Source of the DNA: Salaquimonas sp041736675
GTDB lineage: Bacteria; Pseudomonadota; Alphaproteobacteria; Rhizobiales; Rhizobiaceae
DNA length: 64,000 nt
Direction of reading: 5' to 3'
NCBI GenBank assembly: GCA_041736675.1
Contig: JBGSTD010000058.1
Coordinates: forward strand, 1-64,000
Shown here: positions 43,026 to 51,174 of the stretch, one piece after another
Numbering within the stretch: position 1 is the first letter of the stretch
Layout: the number at the start of each line of letters is the position of its first letter
Position numbers and translations under genes: made by a program
Notes under the pieces: model-generated
Told to the model about the DNA's origin: nothing
The model's input: the letters and a program-made list of their open reading frames with translations, nothing else
Databases searched by the model: none

Positions 43026-44381
43026 TTGGCACAATCAAGAAAATCTCCTGATAAATCCAAGTCACCGTCAACTTCAAAAACTGCAACTTCAAAAACGGCA
43101 GCGCCAACCAAGGTTGCTGTTCCGCGCAAGAAGGCTGCTGTGCAGCCGAAGGCGGGCTCCGCATTGAAGGGTGCAATGTCGGCAAGCGAGGCCAGTCTTC
43201 AAGCGGGAGTTCCTGCCAGTGTTCCGGCCAGTGTCGCGCAAAATCCGAAAATGAAGGGAATTCCTGTCTGGGAACGCGATGATGTTACCCCGATTGTCGA
43301 GTTTCGCAACGTTCATAAGCACTTTGGTGACTTTACTGCCGTCAATGATGTTTCCCTGAAGATTTATCCGGGTGAGTTTTTTGCCCTGCTCGGTCCTTCA
43401 GGCTGCGGGAAAACCACCCTCCTTCGCATGTTGGCAGGTTTTGAAACTCCAAGTTCTGGTTCGGTCTTTCTCGACGGTCAGGACATTTTGCCAGTTCCGC
43501 CGAACAAGCGCCCCATCAACATGATGTTCCAGTCTTATGCGCTTTTCCCTCATCTTACCGTTGCGCAAAACATCGCCTTCGGGCTCAAGCGTTCCAATAT
43601 GGAAAAAGGAGCGATCGAAGAGCGAACCCACGAAATGTTGCGCCTTGTCAAGATGGAGCAGTTTTCCAAGCGCAAGCCGCACCAGATGTCAGGCGGACAG
43701 CGCCAAAGGGTTGCCCTTGCAAGATCACTGGCCAAGAATCCAAAATTGCTGTTGCTGGATGAACCGCTTGGTGCTCTTGATGCCAAACTGCGTGAATCGA
43801 CCCAGTTTGAACTCGTCAACATTCAGGAAAAACTCGGTACCAGTTTCATCATCGTAACCCATGATCAGGAAGAAGCGATGACTGTGGCAACACGCATCGG
43901 TGTCATGAATCATGGCGTATTGGCGCAGGTAGATACACCTGCCGACATTTATGAAAATCCGAAGTCAAAGTTCGTTGCCGATTTCATTGGTGATGTAAAC
44001 ATGATTGAAGGAACGATAAACTCAGCAAAAGCAGTTACCGACGAAACTTCCCTCGAGTTTGTTTCCAATGCCGGGGTTAAAATGGCTGCACGATGCTATT
44101 ATGACTGCAAGAAGGGCGACAAGGCCTGGCTCGCAATCAGGCCAGAAAAAATCGAGGTGTCCAAGACAAAACCGGAGGGCGCAACGAATATAGTCAGCGG
44201 CATCGTCGATGAAATTGCCTATATCGGAAATCTGTCGACCTACTACGTGCGGCTTCCCGATGGCAGCCGCATCAAGGCCCAGGAGGTCAACCGGCGCAGG
44301 ATTGTAAACCGGGCAATCAGCTGGGAAGACAAGGTTTGGCTAAGCTGGACCCAAAGCGGCGGGATCATTTTGCCAAACTAG
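43026..44381 (+). CDS. potG: Putrescine ABC transporter ATP-binding protein PotG, with N-terminal extension
   Basis: 451-residue ATPase of the putrescine importer. Walker A GPSGCGKTT (residues 123-131), signature MSGGQRQR, Walker B LLLLDEPLGALDAK, switch VTHDQEEA and a C-terminal TOBE domain. The frame starts with TTG at 43026 and the first 75 or so residues are a Lys/Ser/Ala/Pro-rich low-complexity segment not found in ordinary PotG. Shorter proteins would start at ATG 43176 or 43251. The extension's DNA has tandem 15-bp and 12-bp repeats. A possible ribosome-binding site (ggatgg) precedes the TTG. Confidence 0.9.
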   Translation: MAQSRKSPDKSKSPSTSKTATSKTAAPTKVAVPRKKAAVQPKAGSALKGAMSASEASLQAGVPASVPASVAQNPKMKGIPVWERDDVTPIVEFRNVHKHFGDFTAVNDVSLKIYPGEFFALLGPSGCGKTTLLRMLAGFETPSSGSVFLDGQDILPVPPNKRPINMMFQSYALFPHLTVAQNIAFGLKRSNMEKGAIEERTHEMLRLVKMEQFSKRKPHQMSGGQRQRVALARSLAKNPKLLLLDEPLGALDAKLRESTQFELVNIQEKLGTSFIIVTHDQEEAMTVATRIGVMNHGVLAQVDTPADIYENPKSKFVADFIGDVNMIEGTINSAKAVTDETSLEFVSNAGVKMAARCYYDCKKGDKAWLAIRPEKIEVSKTKPEGATNIVSGIVDEIAYIGNLSTYYVRLPDGSRIKAQEVNRRRIVNRAISWEDKVWLSWTQSGGIILPN

Positions 44382-44422
44382 GTTTTAAGCGGGTAATCAG
44401 ATTTGATCAGGAAATACAGAAC

Positions 44423-45325
44423 ATGAAAAACATCTGGCCAAAGCGACTGTTGATAGGGGTTCCTTATCTCTGGCTGCTGCTGTTTTTTCTTATTCCCTTT
44501 ATCATTGTATTCAAGATTTCGCTTTCTGACATAGCGATTTCCATTCCACCCTACACGCCGCAATTTGATATTTCAGCCGGATGGGCTGGCATCAAGGAAT
44601 TTTTTTCGGCGCTGCATTTTGACAACTACAGCTACCTTGTCGATGATGCTCTGTATTATAAATCCTATCTTTCCAGCCTGCAGATAGCCCTGATCTCGAC
44701 GTTCTTTGCCTTGCTGATTGGTTTTCCGCTCGCCTATGGCATGGCACGGGCGCCGGAAAACTGGCGTGCACTGCTGCTGATGCTGGTTATTCTGCCGTTC
44801 TGGACCAGTTTCCTCATCAGGGTCTATGCATGGATTGGTATCCTGAAAACTGAGGGCCTTCTGAACCAGTTTCTCATGTGGGTGGGTGTGATTGATTCGC
44901 CCTTGACCATTCTCAATACCAATACCGCAGTCTATATCGGGATCGTTTACAGCTATCTGCCATTCATCGTGTTGCCGATCTATTCGACACTGGAAAAGAT
45001 GGACGAATCGCTTCTTGAAGCCGCTGTTGATCTTGGATGCACCAAGACTTCTGCCTTCTGGTCGGTTACGGTGCCGCTCGCCTTGCCGGGCATTATCGCC
45101 GGGTGTTTTCTGGTTTTCATTCCGGCCCTTGGCGAGTTCGTTATTCCGAGCCTGCTCGGTGGCTCTGAAACATTGATGATCGGCAAGACCCTGTGGAATG
45201 AATTCTTCAACAACCGTGACTGGCCGGTTGCCTCGGCAGTTGCCATCGTGCTCCTGCTCATTTTGGTCATACCAATTCTGATTTTCCAGCGAATGATTGA
45301 GCGTCAGCAGGAGGCAAGCCGATGA
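44423..45325 (+). CDS. potH: Putrescine ABC transporter permease PotH
   Basis: 300-residue permease with six membrane segments: first at about 14-35 (LLIGVPYLWLLLFFLIPFIIVFKISLS), then a periplasmic stretch (PPYTPQFD...FDNYSYLVDD) typical of PotH, and the EAA loop (LLEAAVDLGCTKTSAFWSVTVPLALPGIIAG). ATG 44423 is preferred; the open frame reaches back to 44336 but that would overlap potG. It overlaps potI by 4 bases. Confidence 0.93.
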   Translation: MKNIWPKRLLIGVPYLWLLLFFLIPFIIVFKISLSDIAISIPPYTPQFDISAGWAGIKEFFSALHFDNYSYLVDDALYYKSYLSSLQIALISTFFALLIGFPLAYGMARAPENWRALLLMLVILPFWTSFLIRVYAWIGILKTEGLLNQFLMWVGVIDSPLTILNTNTAVYIGIVYSYLPFIVLPIYSTLEKMDESLLEAAVDLGCTKTSAFWSVTVPLALPGIIAGCFLVFIPALGEFVIPSLLGGSETLMIGKTLWNEFFNNRDWPVASAVAIVLLLILVIPILIFQRMIERQQEASR

Positions 45326-46113
45326 ACCGCCGCTTTACCTGGTTCAATGCGACCTCGATCACTTTTGGTTTCGCATTCCTCTACATCCCCATTCTCTTGT
45401 TGATCATCTATTCGTTCAATGCCTCCAAGCTGGTTACCGTCTGGGGTGGCTTCTCGACCAAATGGTACGGCGAGTTGATGCAGAATGAAGCGATGCTGAG
45501 TGCTGCCTGGGTTACCTTGCAGGTAGCGTTTCTTTCGGCCACATTGGCGGCAATCCTCGGAACCATGGCAGCGCTTGTACTGGTGCGTTCAGGTCGCTTT
45601 TCCGGCCGCACACTGTTTTCAGGCATGGTCTACGCGCCGCTCGTAATGCCAGAGGTAATCACCGGTCTTTCCCTGCTGCTGCTGTTTATCTCACTCGGGC
45701 TTGATCGTGGCATGTTCACCGTCATATTGGCGCACACCACATTTTCCATGTGCTATGTCGCAGTTGTTGTTTCCTCTCGTCTGGTGACTTTTGACCGCTC
45801 ACTTGAAGAGGCTTCCCTTGATCTTGGTGCAACCCAGCTTGATACGTTTTTTTCTGTGACCCTGCCGATTATCGCGCCGGCAGTCATTGCCGGATGGCTT
45901 TTGGCGTTCACCCTTTCGCTGGATGATCTGGTTATCGCCTCGTTCAACACCGGACCGGGAGCGACAACCTTGCCAATCAAGATCTACAGTGCGGTGCGTC
46001 TCGGTGTCTCGCCGGAGATCAACGCCCTGTCGACGATTCTCATCACCATCGTTTCGCTCGGTGTAATTGTTGCTTCACTGCTCGACAAGAAAATGGCCAA
46101 GACCCGCGTGTGA
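45322..46113 (+). CDS. potI: Putrescine ABC transporter permease PotI
   Basis: 263-residue second permease, six membrane segments, with FLYIPILLLIIYSFNASKLVTVWGGFSTKWYGEL near the N-terminus and EAA loop (LEEASLDLGATQLDTFFSVTLPIIAPAVIAG). The LSLDDLVIASFNTGPGATTLPIKIYSAVRLGVSPEINALST segment is characteristic of PotI. It starts within the potH stop (atga) and ends the operon. Confidence 0.93.
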   Translation: MNRRFTWFNATSITFGFAFLYIPILLLIIYSFNASKLVTVWGGFSTKWYGELMQNEAMLSAAWVTLQVAFLSATLAAILGTMAALVLVRSGRFSGRTLFSGMVYAPLVMPEVITGLSLLLLFISLGLDRGMFTVILAHTTFSMCYVAVVVSSRLVTFDRSLEEASLDLGATQLDTFFSVTLPIIAPAVIAGWLLAFTLSLDDLVIASFNTGPGATTLPIKIYSAVRLGVSPEINALSTILITIVSLGVIVASLLDKKMAKTRV

Positions 46114-46143
46114 TTATTTGCCTGACAAGTTGGAACGGCAAAT

Positions 46144-46174
46144 AAAAACGGGCAGCCTCTCCCAAGTCTGCCCG
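46144..46174 (-). terminator. Terminator between potI and the amidotransferase gene
   Basis: cgggcag (46149-46155) pairs with ctgcccg (46168-46174). On the minus strand the stem is followed by tttttatt, so it mainly ends the amidotransferase message; it may also stop potI transcripts. Confidence 0.75.
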
Positions 46175-46205
46175 CTTGCAAATTCCGGTAATTTTCGCTG
46201 AAAAA

Positions 46206-46904
46206 TCAGGCGGCTTTTTCCGCCTTTGCCTTCATGAAAAACTCGCTCAGCTGATGGGCAATATCCAGCGAATCGGTCTCATCTTTCAATGCTTCAATGG
46301 CAGCTTTCGCTTGTTCTTCAGGCATACCGCCCAAGGTCATCTTGTGAAGAATGAGATCACGCATGTACTCGACGGAAAATTCTGGATGTGGCTGGAAACT
46401 GATCGCGCTGCCACGATAGGCCAGGCCGGCATTCTTGCAGAAATCTGTCGAGGCAATCACCTCTGCGTCCGCCGGTTTCTCCACCACCTGATCCTGATGC
46501 ATGGCATGGACCGCAAGTTCCTTGTCTTTGATCTTGTAGATGGTGCGGCCGACGCCCCAGCCTCCGTCATACTTTTCTACCTTGCCACCGAGCGCCTGAG
46601 CCATGATCTGATGGCCAAAGCAAATGCCCGCAATCGGTACGTTTGCCTTGTAGCTGGCACGTATAAAGTCTTCCAGCACCGGGATATAGGCATGGTCCTC
46701 ATAGGCGCCATGGGCCGAGCCGGTGATCAGCCAGGCATCACAACTGTGAATGGATTGCGGAAACTGGTTGTTGGCGACAACAAACGTTTCAAAGGTGAAG
46801 CCGTTTCCGTCGAGCAATCGTTCGAACATGGAAGAATACTCGCCATGTTTCTTCACAAGCGGTTCAGGAACAAAGCCGGTCTGCAAAATGCCGATTTTCA
46901 TCAT
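46206..46904 (-). CDS. Class I glutamine amidotransferase-like protein
   Basis: 232-residue stand-alone GATase domain. The catalytic triad is visible: Cys95 in AGICFGHQI, His173 and Glu175 in FQPHPEF; the oxyanion-type LITGSAHGAYED is also present. Stand-alone members hydrolyse gamma-glutamyl amides or donate ammonia. Beside the puu/pot genes it is a candidate for releasing GABA from gamma-glutamyl-GABA (the PuuD role), though its sequence is closer to GMP-synthase-like GATases than to classic PuuD. It is convergent with potI. Confidence 0.8.
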   Translation of the reverse strand: MMKIGILQTGFVPEPLVKKHGEYSSMFERLLDGNGFTFETFVVANNQFPQSIHSCDAWLITGSAHGAYEDHAYIPVLEDFIRASYKANVPIAGICFGHQIMAQALGGKVEKYDGGWGVGRTIYKIKDKELAVHAMHQDQVVEKPADAEVIASTDFCKNAGLAYRGSAISFQPHPEFSVEYMRDLILHKMTLGGMPEEQAKAAIEALKDETDSLDIAHQLSEFFMKAKAEKAA

Positions 46905-47045
46905 CTATACCCTCATAGCCATACTTCTGGCATAAAGTTTTCATCGCAAGCGTTTTTCCCGCTTGCCCAGTTTTGAGCAATTGTAACATTTTTATCGGAC
47001 TTGCAACAGCAATCCATCCACTTCTTGTATCAAAATAGTCATTTC

Positions 47046-47378
47046 TCAGCCGTTGGTCGGAACAAAAAAGCAGGTGATTTCGAGCGCGTTTGAAGTATCG
47101 CCCCAGTGGGCATTTTCACAGGCATGGAAAAAGCCGTCGGGAGAGTTTCTGATTTTCGGGCTTTTGAAAGCAATGTGCCGACCTTTCCAGATATAATAGT
47201 CCTTGCCAATGATGACTTCTTTTTCATCGAGCTGTCGGCAATCGATATTGTTGCAGCATTCAAGTGGATAGATGAAACCGGAAATAGCCTGATGCGCCTC
47301 AGCACCGCCGCAAACGGCAGAAAGGCCAACCAGAACAACCAAGTTTCTGGTGAATTTCACGGCAACCAAATCATACAA
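47046..47378 (-). CDS. Small secreted cysteine-containing protein, function unknown
   Basis: 110 residues with an N-terminal signal peptide (KFTRNLVVLVGLSAVCGGAEA) and a mature part starting HQAISGFIYPLECCNNIDCRQL, then RNSPDGFFHACENAH and a last Cys in ITCFFVP. The CCxxxDC plus SPDGxxHxC pattern recurs in small periplasmic alphaproteobacterial proteins of unknown role as I remember them; the five or six mature cysteines suggest disulfides or metal binding. A GTG 18 bases into the frame may be the real start. It diverges from the hemerythrin-like gene. Confidence 0.65.
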   Translation of the reverse strand: MYDLVAVKFTRNLVVLVGLSAVCGGAEAHQAISGFIYPLECCNNIDCRQLDEKEVIIGKDYYIWKGRHIAFKSPKIRNSPDGFFHACENAHWGDTSNALEITCFFVPTNG

Positions 47379-47476
47379 GAGATTTTCCCCGCTTTTTCAC
47401 GTAAGGATAATGATATAGCGACGGACGCTAAGTCAGTAAAGTTTCACGAAACCGGTTAATGTAAAGATCGCGACCA

Positions 47477-48082
47477 ATGAACCTCAAATCATTTGATTAT
47501 AATTTGCCGCAAAACCACGTGGAGCGGCGGCAGGGTTTGAGCGATGCCCTCAAGAAAAGCCTTGCGGCCTATCCCGCTGATCCAACCAGAAATTCCTATC
47601 AGGGTGAAGCCCAATTCTGGTTGCAAATCCATCAAGGGCTTCTGCGCACATCGGCGACGCTGCCCAATTGGTGCCAGAAGTTCCAGAATGAAAGTGATGT
47701 GCGCTCAATGCTACAGATCGCACCACGTATCGCAGATCTGGCCCATCAACTTGTGCATCACGCCCATACCCATCACCATATCGAGGATTATCATTTCTTT
47801 CCGGTTTTCCTTCACACCTTTCCCCAACTTGCCAATCCACTTGAGCTCCTGGAGAAAGACCATGAAATCCTTTCCGTCGTTCTGGATGATATCGAAGAGG
47901 CAAATCGCAGGTTTCGTCATTGCTATGCTGACATCAAGGGGAAAAGCGACATTGCCTTGCGGGATGATTTCATGCGTGCCGCAGACAAGCTAAAGGCGGG
48001 CGCCGAGCGGCTTGACCGCCTGTTCATTCGCCATATCAGCGACGAGGAGGAGATTTGCCTGCCGCTGTTGATGCGTATGTGA
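47477..48082 (+). CDS. Hemerythrin (HHE) domain protein
   Basis: 201-residue helical bundle protein with iron-ligand motifs: His in QIHQGL, HHAHTHHHIEDYHFFPVF, EKDHEILSVVLDDIE and RHISDEEEICLPLL. This arrangement of His and Glu fits a diiron hemerythrin-like four-helix bundle. Such proteins bind O2 or NO or help repair Fe-S clusters; the specific role is unknown. It is divergent from the small secreted protein and convergent with the SDR gene. Confidence 0.82.
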   Translation: MNLKSFDYNLPQNHVERRQGLSDALKKSLAAYPADPTRNSYQGEAQFWLQIHQGLLRTSATLPNWCQKFQNESDVRSMLQIAPRIADLAHQLVHHAHTHHHIEDYHFFPVFLHTFPQLANPLELLEKDHEILSVVLDDIEEANRRFRHCYADIKGKSDIALRDDFMRAADKLKAGAERLDRLFIRHISDEEEICLPLLMRM

Positions 48083-48115
48083 GATCGCTATGCGTCATGG
48101 TCAGATAACACTTGC

Positions 48116-48823
48116 TCAAACCGAGCGTGTTATCCCGCCATCCACCCGGATATTCTGACCGGTTATGTATCCGCCTCCCGGCGAGGCCAGGAACGCCACC
48201 ACGCTGGCAATCTCATCCATGGATTTGCCGTAGCGGCCCATGGGAATTTTTGAACGGAATTCCTCTTTTTCCGGCAGGCTGTCGATGAAGCCGGGAAGAA
48301 CATTGTTCATGCGAATGTTTTCAGCCGCATACTTGTCCGCGAACAGTTTGGTATAGGCGGCAAGACCGGCCCTGAAAACGCCCGAAGTCGGAAACACCGG
48401 ACTGGGTTCAAATGCTGCAAAAGTTGATATGTTGATGATGGCACCACTGCCCTGTTTCTGCATGATCGGGGTGACGAGACGTGTCGGGCGCACAACATTC
48501 ATGAAATAGACATCAAGGCCCTTGTGCCAATCCTCGTCGGTCAATTCCAGAATGGGTGCACGCGGCCCATGGCCGGCACTGTTGACGAGGACATCGATCC
48601 GGCCCCAGCTGTTCATTGCCGCTTCGACCAGCTTTGCTAGGTCATCATTTGACTGGTTTGATCCGGTAACGCCAACGCCGCCCAATTCCTTGGCCAGCGC
48701 TTCGCCTTTGCCGGAGGAAGACAGGATGCCAACCTTGAAGCCGTCAGCGGCCAGTGCCTTTGCGCTATCAGCCCCCATGCCGCTGCCACCTGCTGTAATC
48801 AGAGCCACTTTCAAGCCTGTCAT
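48116..48823 (-). CDS. Short-chain dehydrogenase-like protein with altered catalytic residues
   Basis: 235-residue Rossmann protein: ITAGGSGMGADSAKAL (cofactor), VLVNSAGHGPRAP, INISTFAAFEP with Ser133, and a C-terminal ITGQNIRVDGGITRSV. Where SDR enzymes have YxxxK about 13 residues after the serine, this protein reads Ser147-GVF-Arg151 (PTSGVFRAGL). It therefore lacks the standard Tyr and Lys and may use a different mechanism or not be a dehydrogenase. It lies 33 bp downstream of the uronate-dehydrogenase-like gene on the same strand. Confidence 0.8.
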   Translation of the reverse strand: MTGLKVALITAGGSGMGADSAKALAADGFKVGILSSSGKGEALAKELGGVGVTGSNQSNDDLAKLVEAAMNSWGRIDVLVNSAGHGPRAPILELTDEDWHKGLDVYFMNVVRPTRLVTPIMQKQGSGAIINISTFAAFEPSPVFPTSGVFRAGLAAYTKLFADKYAAENIRMNNVLPGFIDSLPEKEEFRSKIPMGRYGKSMDEIASVVAFLASPGGGYITGQNIRVDGGITRSV

Positions 48824-48856
48824 TTTATTCTCCCGACTTCCAATTGACTATTGAGC

Positions 48857-49693
48857 TTATGTTTTCTTCTTGTCGTCCACAATATTCATGGTCGCAACGC
48901 CGCTATTGCCAAGTTCGACTGAGGCGAACGGTCCGCCATGACACATGTGACCGGGATCGAGCGGATTTCTCAGCGGTTCGTCAGCAAGAATTTTTTGTGC
49001 GAATTGTTCGGCATTGTCCTTCGGGCGGTAGCCGAGAAAACTCGCTTTGGCATTGTCCACAGGAATGCGGTCATTGTTTGAGACCCCGTAAACGATGGAA
49101 AATCCGGTAACCGGTGTTTCGATTGAGCGGGTAACCAGCTGGATCAGATCGTCATAGGAAAGCCAGGAGCCGAGTGCCCGGGCATTTGTCACCTGCGCGC
49201 AGGACAGAATGCGCATGTGAACCGATTCAAGGCCGCGCTTGTCCCAGTACATCGAACCCAGATCTTCCGCAAAGCACTTGGCAAGTCCGTAAAAAGTATC
49301 GGGGCGGTGACGCACATCAGTTCCGATGAATTCATTCTTTGGATGCATTCCGACGGCATGGATCGAACTGGCATAAATCACCCGGCGCAGACCATTTTGA
49401 AAGGCTGCCTCCCAAATGTTATAGGCGCCGATGAAATTTGGCCCGAGCAATTTTTCAAATGGCCCTTCATCGGCATACGCGCCCATATGCACCACCATGT
49501 CTGCCCCATCGAGAACTTTCATCATGTCATCAAGGCTGGCAAGGTCACCCTTGATATAGGTTTCACCCTCGTAGAGCTTGCCAATATCATCGACAATATC
49601 GGTAGACACCAGTTCATCGGCAAGTTTGGTCAACGGTTCACGCAGATATGAGCCAAGACGTCCGGCTGCTCCGGTCAGTACCAGTTTTTTCAT
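48857..49693 (-). CDS. NAD-dependent epimerase/dehydratase, uronate dehydrogenase-like
   Basis: 278-residue extended SDR. Cofactor motif LTGAAGRLGSYLR (6-18), GDLAS (49-53), catalytic serine region YASSIHAVG, and Tyr135-xxx-Lys139 in TFYGLAK. The pattern SSIHAVGMH and VHMGAYADEGPFE resembles uronate dehydrogenases that oxidise galacturonate/glucuronate to aldarolactones, but other sugar substrates are possible. Start at ATG 49693 (MKKLVLTG). It lies between the SDR and FAD-oxidoreductase genes, all minus strand, as a likely operon with 37-bp and 33-bp gaps. Confidence 0.82.
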   Translation of the reverse strand: MKKLVLTGAAGRLGSYLREPLTKLADELVSTDIVDDIGKLYEGETYIKGDLASLDDMMKVLDGADMVVHMGAYADEGPFEKLLGPNFIGAYNIWEAAFQNGLRRVIYASSIHAVGMHPKNEFIGTDVRHRPDTFYGLAKCFAEDLGSMYWDKRGLESVHMRILSCAQVTNARALGSWLSYDDLIQLVTRSIETPVTGFSIVYGVSNNDRIPVDNAKASFLGYRPKDNAEQFAQKILADEPLRNPLDPGHMCHGGPFASVELGNSGVATMNIVDDKKKT

Positions 49694-49730
49694 GTGAAAT
49701 TTCCTTCTTTCAAGATTCCGCCAATGCCGG

Positions 49731-50948
49731 TCAAATAATCGCCTTTTCATGGAAAGGGCGGTTTTCCGTGATCCGTTCATAGCCAAGCGGGCGCATGTCA
49801 AGGGTTCTGTATTCTCCATGGGTCAGCCACTCGGCGGTCGCCCGTCCCATTGCCGGTGACTGTTGCAGGCCGTGACCTGAAAATCCGTTGAGGAACAGGA
49901 AATTTCGGATTTGCGGATGCGGTCCGACAACTGCATTCTGGTCCAGCACATTATAGGCGTAATGTCCCACCCATTCGCGCATTACCTTGATCGCCTCAAA
50001 TTGCGGGATCCGCATCGCAATATGCGGCCAAATGTGTTCCTGCCAGAGCGCGTGATCCATGGAGAAGTCGTCGGGGTCAACCGCCGGGTCAAGCTCCGTG
50101 TGCCCGCCTGCCATATAGGTCCTTTGACCATCCTGCCTGAAATGGACACCCGATGGATCAATGGTCAGGGGAAGTTCTCGGGAAAGCGGCTTTTCGGCGG
50201 TAAAGACATAGGTAAAGCGTTTGCGTGGTTCCACTGGCAGATCAATACCCGCCATGCTCGCTGTCAGCGCTGCCCGCGGACCCGAAGCGTTGACAACATG
50301 ACCGCAGCCGATAACTTCGCCGGTTGCAAGCGTGACGCTTTCGATTCTCTCGCCTGCTGTGTTCCTGGTCATGGCAACAACCCTGTTGGCTATGTATTCC
50401 GTACCCCGCTCGCGAGCGGAGCGGCGAAACCAGTCAAAGACAGTAATTCCGTCCCAATAACCTTCGTCAATTGTGTTGATGCTTCCCGCGACGATATCCT
50501 CGACATTGTAGAACGGATATTCGCGGCTGATTTCCTCAGCGCTTAGGATTTGCGTTCCTGCCCCGGCTGCCAACTGCACTTTCTGGTTTTCCCGCAGGGT
50601 TGCTGCAAAGGCTTCGTTGTCGGCGAGATAAAGATAGCCGAAATTCTGGATGGCAAGCTGCGGCACCCGATCGTCATTGCCCATGTATCGGCGCAGGTTT
50701 TTCACGAAGTCTGCCCCGAACTGGGAAATTCGCACATTCAGTTCTTCGGAAAACTGCAGCCGGATACATGAATTTGTATGACTGGTAGAGCAAAGCGCAT
50801 AGCTCGGATCGCGTTCGACAACCAGAACACTGCCCTTGAAGTCCGGGTTTTCTGAAAGAAACCAGGCGGTGGAGGACCCCATTATTGCTCCGCCGATAAT
50901 GATCACATCATAATTCTTGAGTTTTGGAGTTTGATAAGAGGCGGTCAT
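49731..50948 (-). CDS. FAD-dependent oxidoreductase (DAO/sarcosine oxidase-like)
   Basis: 405-residue flavoprotein: KNYDVIIIGGAIMGSSTAWFLSENPDFKGSVLVVERDPSYALCSTSHTNSCIRLQF at the FAD site and FLFLNGFSGHGLQQSPAMGRATAEWL near the C-terminus. It resembles single-subunit or beta-type sarcosine/dimethylglycine oxidases, which oxidise secondary amines. It lies first in the minus-strand run with the uronate-dehydrogenase-like and SDR genes. Substrate unknown; the divergent neighbour is a BKACE enzyme. Confidence 0.82.
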   Translation of the reverse strand: MTASYQTPKLKNYDVIIIGGAIMGSSTAWFLSENPDFKGSVLVVERDPSYALCSTSHTNSCIRLQFSEELNVRISQFGADFVKNLRRYMGNDDRVPQLAIQNFGYLYLADNEAFAATLRENQKVQLAAGAGTQILSAEEISREYPFYNVEDIVAGSINTIDEGYWDGITVFDWFRRSARERGTEYIANRVVAMTRNTAGERIESVTLATGEVIGCGHVVNASGPRAALTASMAGIDLPVEPRKRFTYVFTAEKPLSRELPLTIDPSGVHFRQDGQRTYMAGGHTELDPAVDPDDFSMDHALWQEHIWPHIAMRIPQFEAIKVMREWVGHYAYNVLDQNAVVGPHPQIRNFLFLNGFSGHGLQQSPAMGRATAEWLTHGEYRTLDMRPLGYERITENRPFHEKAII

Positions 50949-51174
50949 TGTCGAACTATCGCAGGAGTGAAATCATTTAAAGAAAAGAGCGTTCTGGCAA
51001 CGGATGAAAAGCCAGCGATATCCTCGACTCGCTCAATACTTGCCATAAACACCTGGAGATCAATGGCAGTTTTTTTCAAACATGTCAGCATTGCTTTTTG
51101 GCGTTGGTCAAATAAGTTGTCTGAGTAAGAAAGCCATGCAAAAAGAGCGAGACTTTCGAATTCACGAGGATGAA

